Below are positions 62,044 through 64,000 of a stretch of DNA of 64,000 nt, piece after piece. The stretch's first letter is position 1. Every line of letters starts with the position of its first letter. The position numbers and the translations under genes were made by a program. This stretch comes from RYN-122 sp963761655 (GTDB lineage: Bacteria; Actinomycetota; Actinomycetes; Mycobacteriales; SCTD01), in the NCBI GenBank assembly GCA_963761655.1, contig CAVXHI010000002.1:124001-188000 (forward strand), given 5' to 3'. The notes beneath the pieces are model-generated. The model worked only from the letters and a program-made list of their open reading frames with translations. It ran no database searches and had not been told where the DNA came from.

Positions 62044-64000
62044 GTGACGGCCCTCGACGACCGCCCCACCGCCTCGACCCCCCGCGGCCTCTACACGCCG
62101 AAGGACCGCTACGTCCCCGGGGCGCGCCCGGTGCTGCTGACCGGGATCCAGGCGATCGCCCGGATGCTCGTCGAGCAGAACGTCGCCGACGCCCGCGCGG
62201 GCAAGCGGACGGCCACCCTGCTGTCGGGCTACCCCGGCTCGCCGATCGGCGGCCTCGACCGCCTCGTCGCCGGCCTGCCGCAGCTCAAGACCGACCACGG
62301 CGTGCACCTGGTGCCCGGCATGAACGAGGAGCTCGGCGCCACTGCCGTCTGGGGCAGCCAGCAGGTCCCCGGCGCCTCCACCCACGACGGCGTCATCGGG
62401 GTCTGGTACGGCAAGGGCCCCGGCGTCGACCGCGCCGGCGACGCGCTGCGCCACGGCAACACCTACGGCGCCAGCGCGACCGGCGGCGTGCTCGTCCTGG
62501 CGGGCGACGACCCGGCCGCGAAGTCCTCCACCGTGCCGTGCACCAGCGAGCGCACCCTCGCCTCCTTCGGCATGCCGGTGCTGACCCCCCGCAACGGCAC
62601 CGAGATGATCACGTTCGGCATGTACGGCGTCGCGCTGTCGCGCCTGTCCGGCTGCTTCGTCGGCGTCAAGGTGCTCGCCGACGTCGCCGACGGGCTCTGG
62701 ACCGTCGACCAGGACTTCGCCGCGCTCGACGTCGTCGTCCCCGAGGTCGTGCACGAGGGCCGGCCGTGGACCTACCGGCAGCTCGCCATGCGCGACCCGC
62801 GGGAGAGCACGATCGCCGAGGCTCAGCTGCTCGGGCCGCGCTGGGCCGCCGTCGAGGCGTTCGGCGAGGCCAACCCGCTCGACGAGATCACCGTCCGCAC
62901 GCCCGGCGCCTGGCTCGGGATCATGAGCACCGGCACCGCCTACGACGCCACCCTGCAGGCCCTGCGCGACGTCGGCGTCCCCGACCCCGCTGCGGCCGGC
63001 ATCCGGGTCATGCGCGTCGGCATGCCCTACCCGCTGGGCGCCGCCCTGGTCCGCGAGTTCGCGCAGGGGCTCGAGACCGTCGTGGTCGTGGAGGAGAAGA
63101 CCTCCTTCCTCGAGGCCCAGGTCAAGGACGTCCTCTACGCCGTCACGGGCGCCCCCGCCGTCCACGGCAAGCGTGCCGACGACGGCCGCGTGCTGGTCCC
63201 GGCCGACGGTCAGGTCACCGCCGACCGGCTCGACAGCCCGCTGCGCAAGGTCCTCGGCGGCCGGGTCGAGCTGGCTCCCCGCCCGCCGGCGCCGCGCACC
63301 TACATCCCGCTCGCCGTCGCGCAGCGCACCCCCTACTTCTGCTCCGGCTGCCCGCACAACCGCTCGACCGTCCTGCCCGAGGGCAGCCTCGGCGGCGGCG
63401 GCATCGGCTGCCACACGATGGTCACGGTCTCCGAGCGCCCCGACAGCCAGGTCCTCGGTCTGACGCAGATGGGCGGCGAGGGCACGCAGTGGATCGGCCA
63501 GGCGCCGTTCACCGACGTCCCGCACGTCTTCCAGAACGTCGGCGACGGGACCTTCTTCCACTCCGCGCAGCTGGCCGTCCAGGCGTGTGTCGCGGCCGGC
63601 GTGAACATCACCTACAAACTCCTCTACAACCAGGTCGTCGCCATGACCGGCGCCCAGGACGCGCAGGGCGGCCTGTCCGTGCCGGCGCTCACGCAGAAGC
63701 TGCACGCCGAGCGGGTCACGCAGATCGTCGTCGTCAGCGACGAGCCGAAGAAGCACCGGGTCCGCGACCTCGCTCCCGGCACCACGGTCCGGCACCGCGA
63801 CGAGCTCGACGCCGTGCAGAAGGAGCTCCGCGAGGTCTCCGGCGTCACGGTGATCGTGTACGACCAGCAGTGCGCGAACGAGGCCAGGCGGCTGCGCAAG
63901 CGCGGCAAGCAGGAGGTGCGCACCACGCGCGTCGTCATCGACGAGGCCGTGTGCGAGGGCTGCGGCGACTGCGGCGCGAAGAGCAACTGCCTGTCGGTCC
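62044..64000 (+). CDS. Indolepyruvate ferredoxin oxidoreductase (fused), 3'-partial
   Basis: The first 652 residues of a thiamine-diphosphate/iron-sulfur enzyme that oxidatively decarboxylates aryl pyruvates to acyl-CoA; the gene runs off the window. The N-terminal pyrimidine-type domain has SGYPGSPIGGLDRLVAG and HLVPGMNEELGATAVWGSQQ. The TPP domain contains FCSGCPHNRST, GGGGIGCHTM and QNVGDGTFFHSAQ. At the end is CEGCGDCGAKSNC, a ferredoxin-type cluster. The GTG at 62044 follows CAGGAG. Fused forms of over 1100 residues are known in actinobacteria. Regulation by the neighbouring Lrp protein is inferred. Confidence 0.9.
   Translation, partial: MTALDDRPTASTPRGLYTPKDRYVPGARPVLLTGIQAIARMLVEQNVADARAGKRTATLLSGYPGSPIGGLDRLVAGLPQLKTDHGVHLVPGMNEELGATAVWGSQQVPGASTHDGVIGVWYGKGPGVDRAGDALRHGNTYGASATGGVLVLAGDDPAAKSSTVPCTSERTLASFGMPVLTPRNGTEMITFGMYGVALSRLSGCFVGVKVLADVADGLWTVDQDFAALDVVVPEVVHEGRPWTYRQLAMRDPRESTIAEAQLLGPRWAAVEAFGEANPLDEITVRTPGAWLGIMSTGTAYDATLQALRDVGVPDPAAAGIRVMRVGMPYPLGAALVREFAQGLETVVVVEEKTSFLEAQVKDVLYAVTGAPAVHGKRADDGRVLVPADGQVTADRLDSPLRKVLGGRVELAPRPPAPRTYIPLAVAQRTPYFCSGCPHNRSTVLPEGSLGGGGIGCHTMVTVSERPDSQVLGLTQMGGEGTQWIGQAPFTDVPHVFQNVGDGTFFHSAQLAVQACVAAGVNITYKLLYNQVVAMTGAQDAQGGLSVPALTQKLHAERVTQIVVVSDEPKKHRVRDLAPGTTVRHRDELDAVQKELREVSGVTVIVYDQQCANEARRLRKRGKQEVRTTRVVIDEAVCEGCGDCGAKSNCLSV

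Overview
The window is chromosomal DNA of a very GC-rich (roughly three quarters G+C by eye) actinomycete. The evidence is near-universal G/C at third codon positions, many GTG/TTG starts, and textbook actinobacterial gene order: coaD-sepIVA-DUF177-rpmF-plsX-acpP-rnc-mutM-acyP-smc-ftsY, then amt-PII-glnD-ffh-rpsP-khpA-rimM-trmD-rplS-lepB-rnhB-DUF2469-yraN-comM-dprA-xerC-whiG-M23-rpsB-tsf-pyrH-frr-cdsA-rlmN-dxr-rip-ispG-proS. I cannot name the genus. A WhiG/FliA-type sigma factor suggests sporulation or motility. No rRNA, tRNA, CRISPR array, prophage, insertion sequence or biosynthetic cluster was seen.

Layout. 1-1000: tail of a hexapeptide-repeat protein (frameshifted), a cold-shock gene and rpmB on the minus strand. 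1094-9166: a DAK2-domain kinase-like protein, recG, rsmD (frameshifted), coaD, a DivIVA-like protein, DUF177/rpmF, the lipid genes plsX/acpP and rnc. 9166-17333: mutM, two small minus-strand genes, acyP, a small coiled-coil protein, a ~700-bp repeat-filled gap, smc, a small P-loop protein and ftsY. 17531-24678: a methyltransferase, the nitrogen cluster amt1-PII-PII-amt2-PII-glnD and a cNMP-binding protein. 24742-34736: ffh, two MFS carriers, the rpsP-trmD translation operon, rplS, lepB, two Nudix hydrolases and rnhB. 34762-43184: a disordered protein, an M20 peptidase, yraN-comM-dprA, xerC, whiG and an M23-type protein. 43469-53263: rpsB-tsf, pyrH-frr-cdsA, rlmN and the dxr-rip-ispG isoprenoid/proteolysis operon. 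53320-64000: acetyltransferase, thioesterase, aldehyde dehydrogenase, YaaA, a secreted FG-GAP-like protein, proS-ybaK, an Lrp regulator and the start of an indolepyruvate ferredoxin oxidoreductase.

How the genes work together. The most distinctive block is the nitrogen cluster. It has two ammonium transporters, three nearly identical PII proteins that all keep Tyr51, and a GlnD-type PII-modifying enzyme. A four-pentamer match to the GlnR operator lies in front of amt2. Amt2 replaces the first of the two pore histidines with glutamate, an arrangement known from fungal Mep1/Mep3 and unusual for a bacterial Amt, so the two carriers probably differ in transport behaviour.

Two sequence-level themes recur. 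First, about a dozen genes have a TAnnnT-type -10 hexamer 6-8 nt before the start codon and no Shine-Dalgarno sequence, which predicts leaderless mRNAs. Second, three genes (glnD, a Nudix hydrolase, ybaK) appear to start at CTG inside a CTGA stop/start overlap. Other notable items are a 13-bp perfect hairpin that buries the pyrH ribosome-binding site, a diverged direct repeat before smc, and a palindrome between the Lrp gene and the oxidoreductase. All calls come from reading the sequence; no database search was run.
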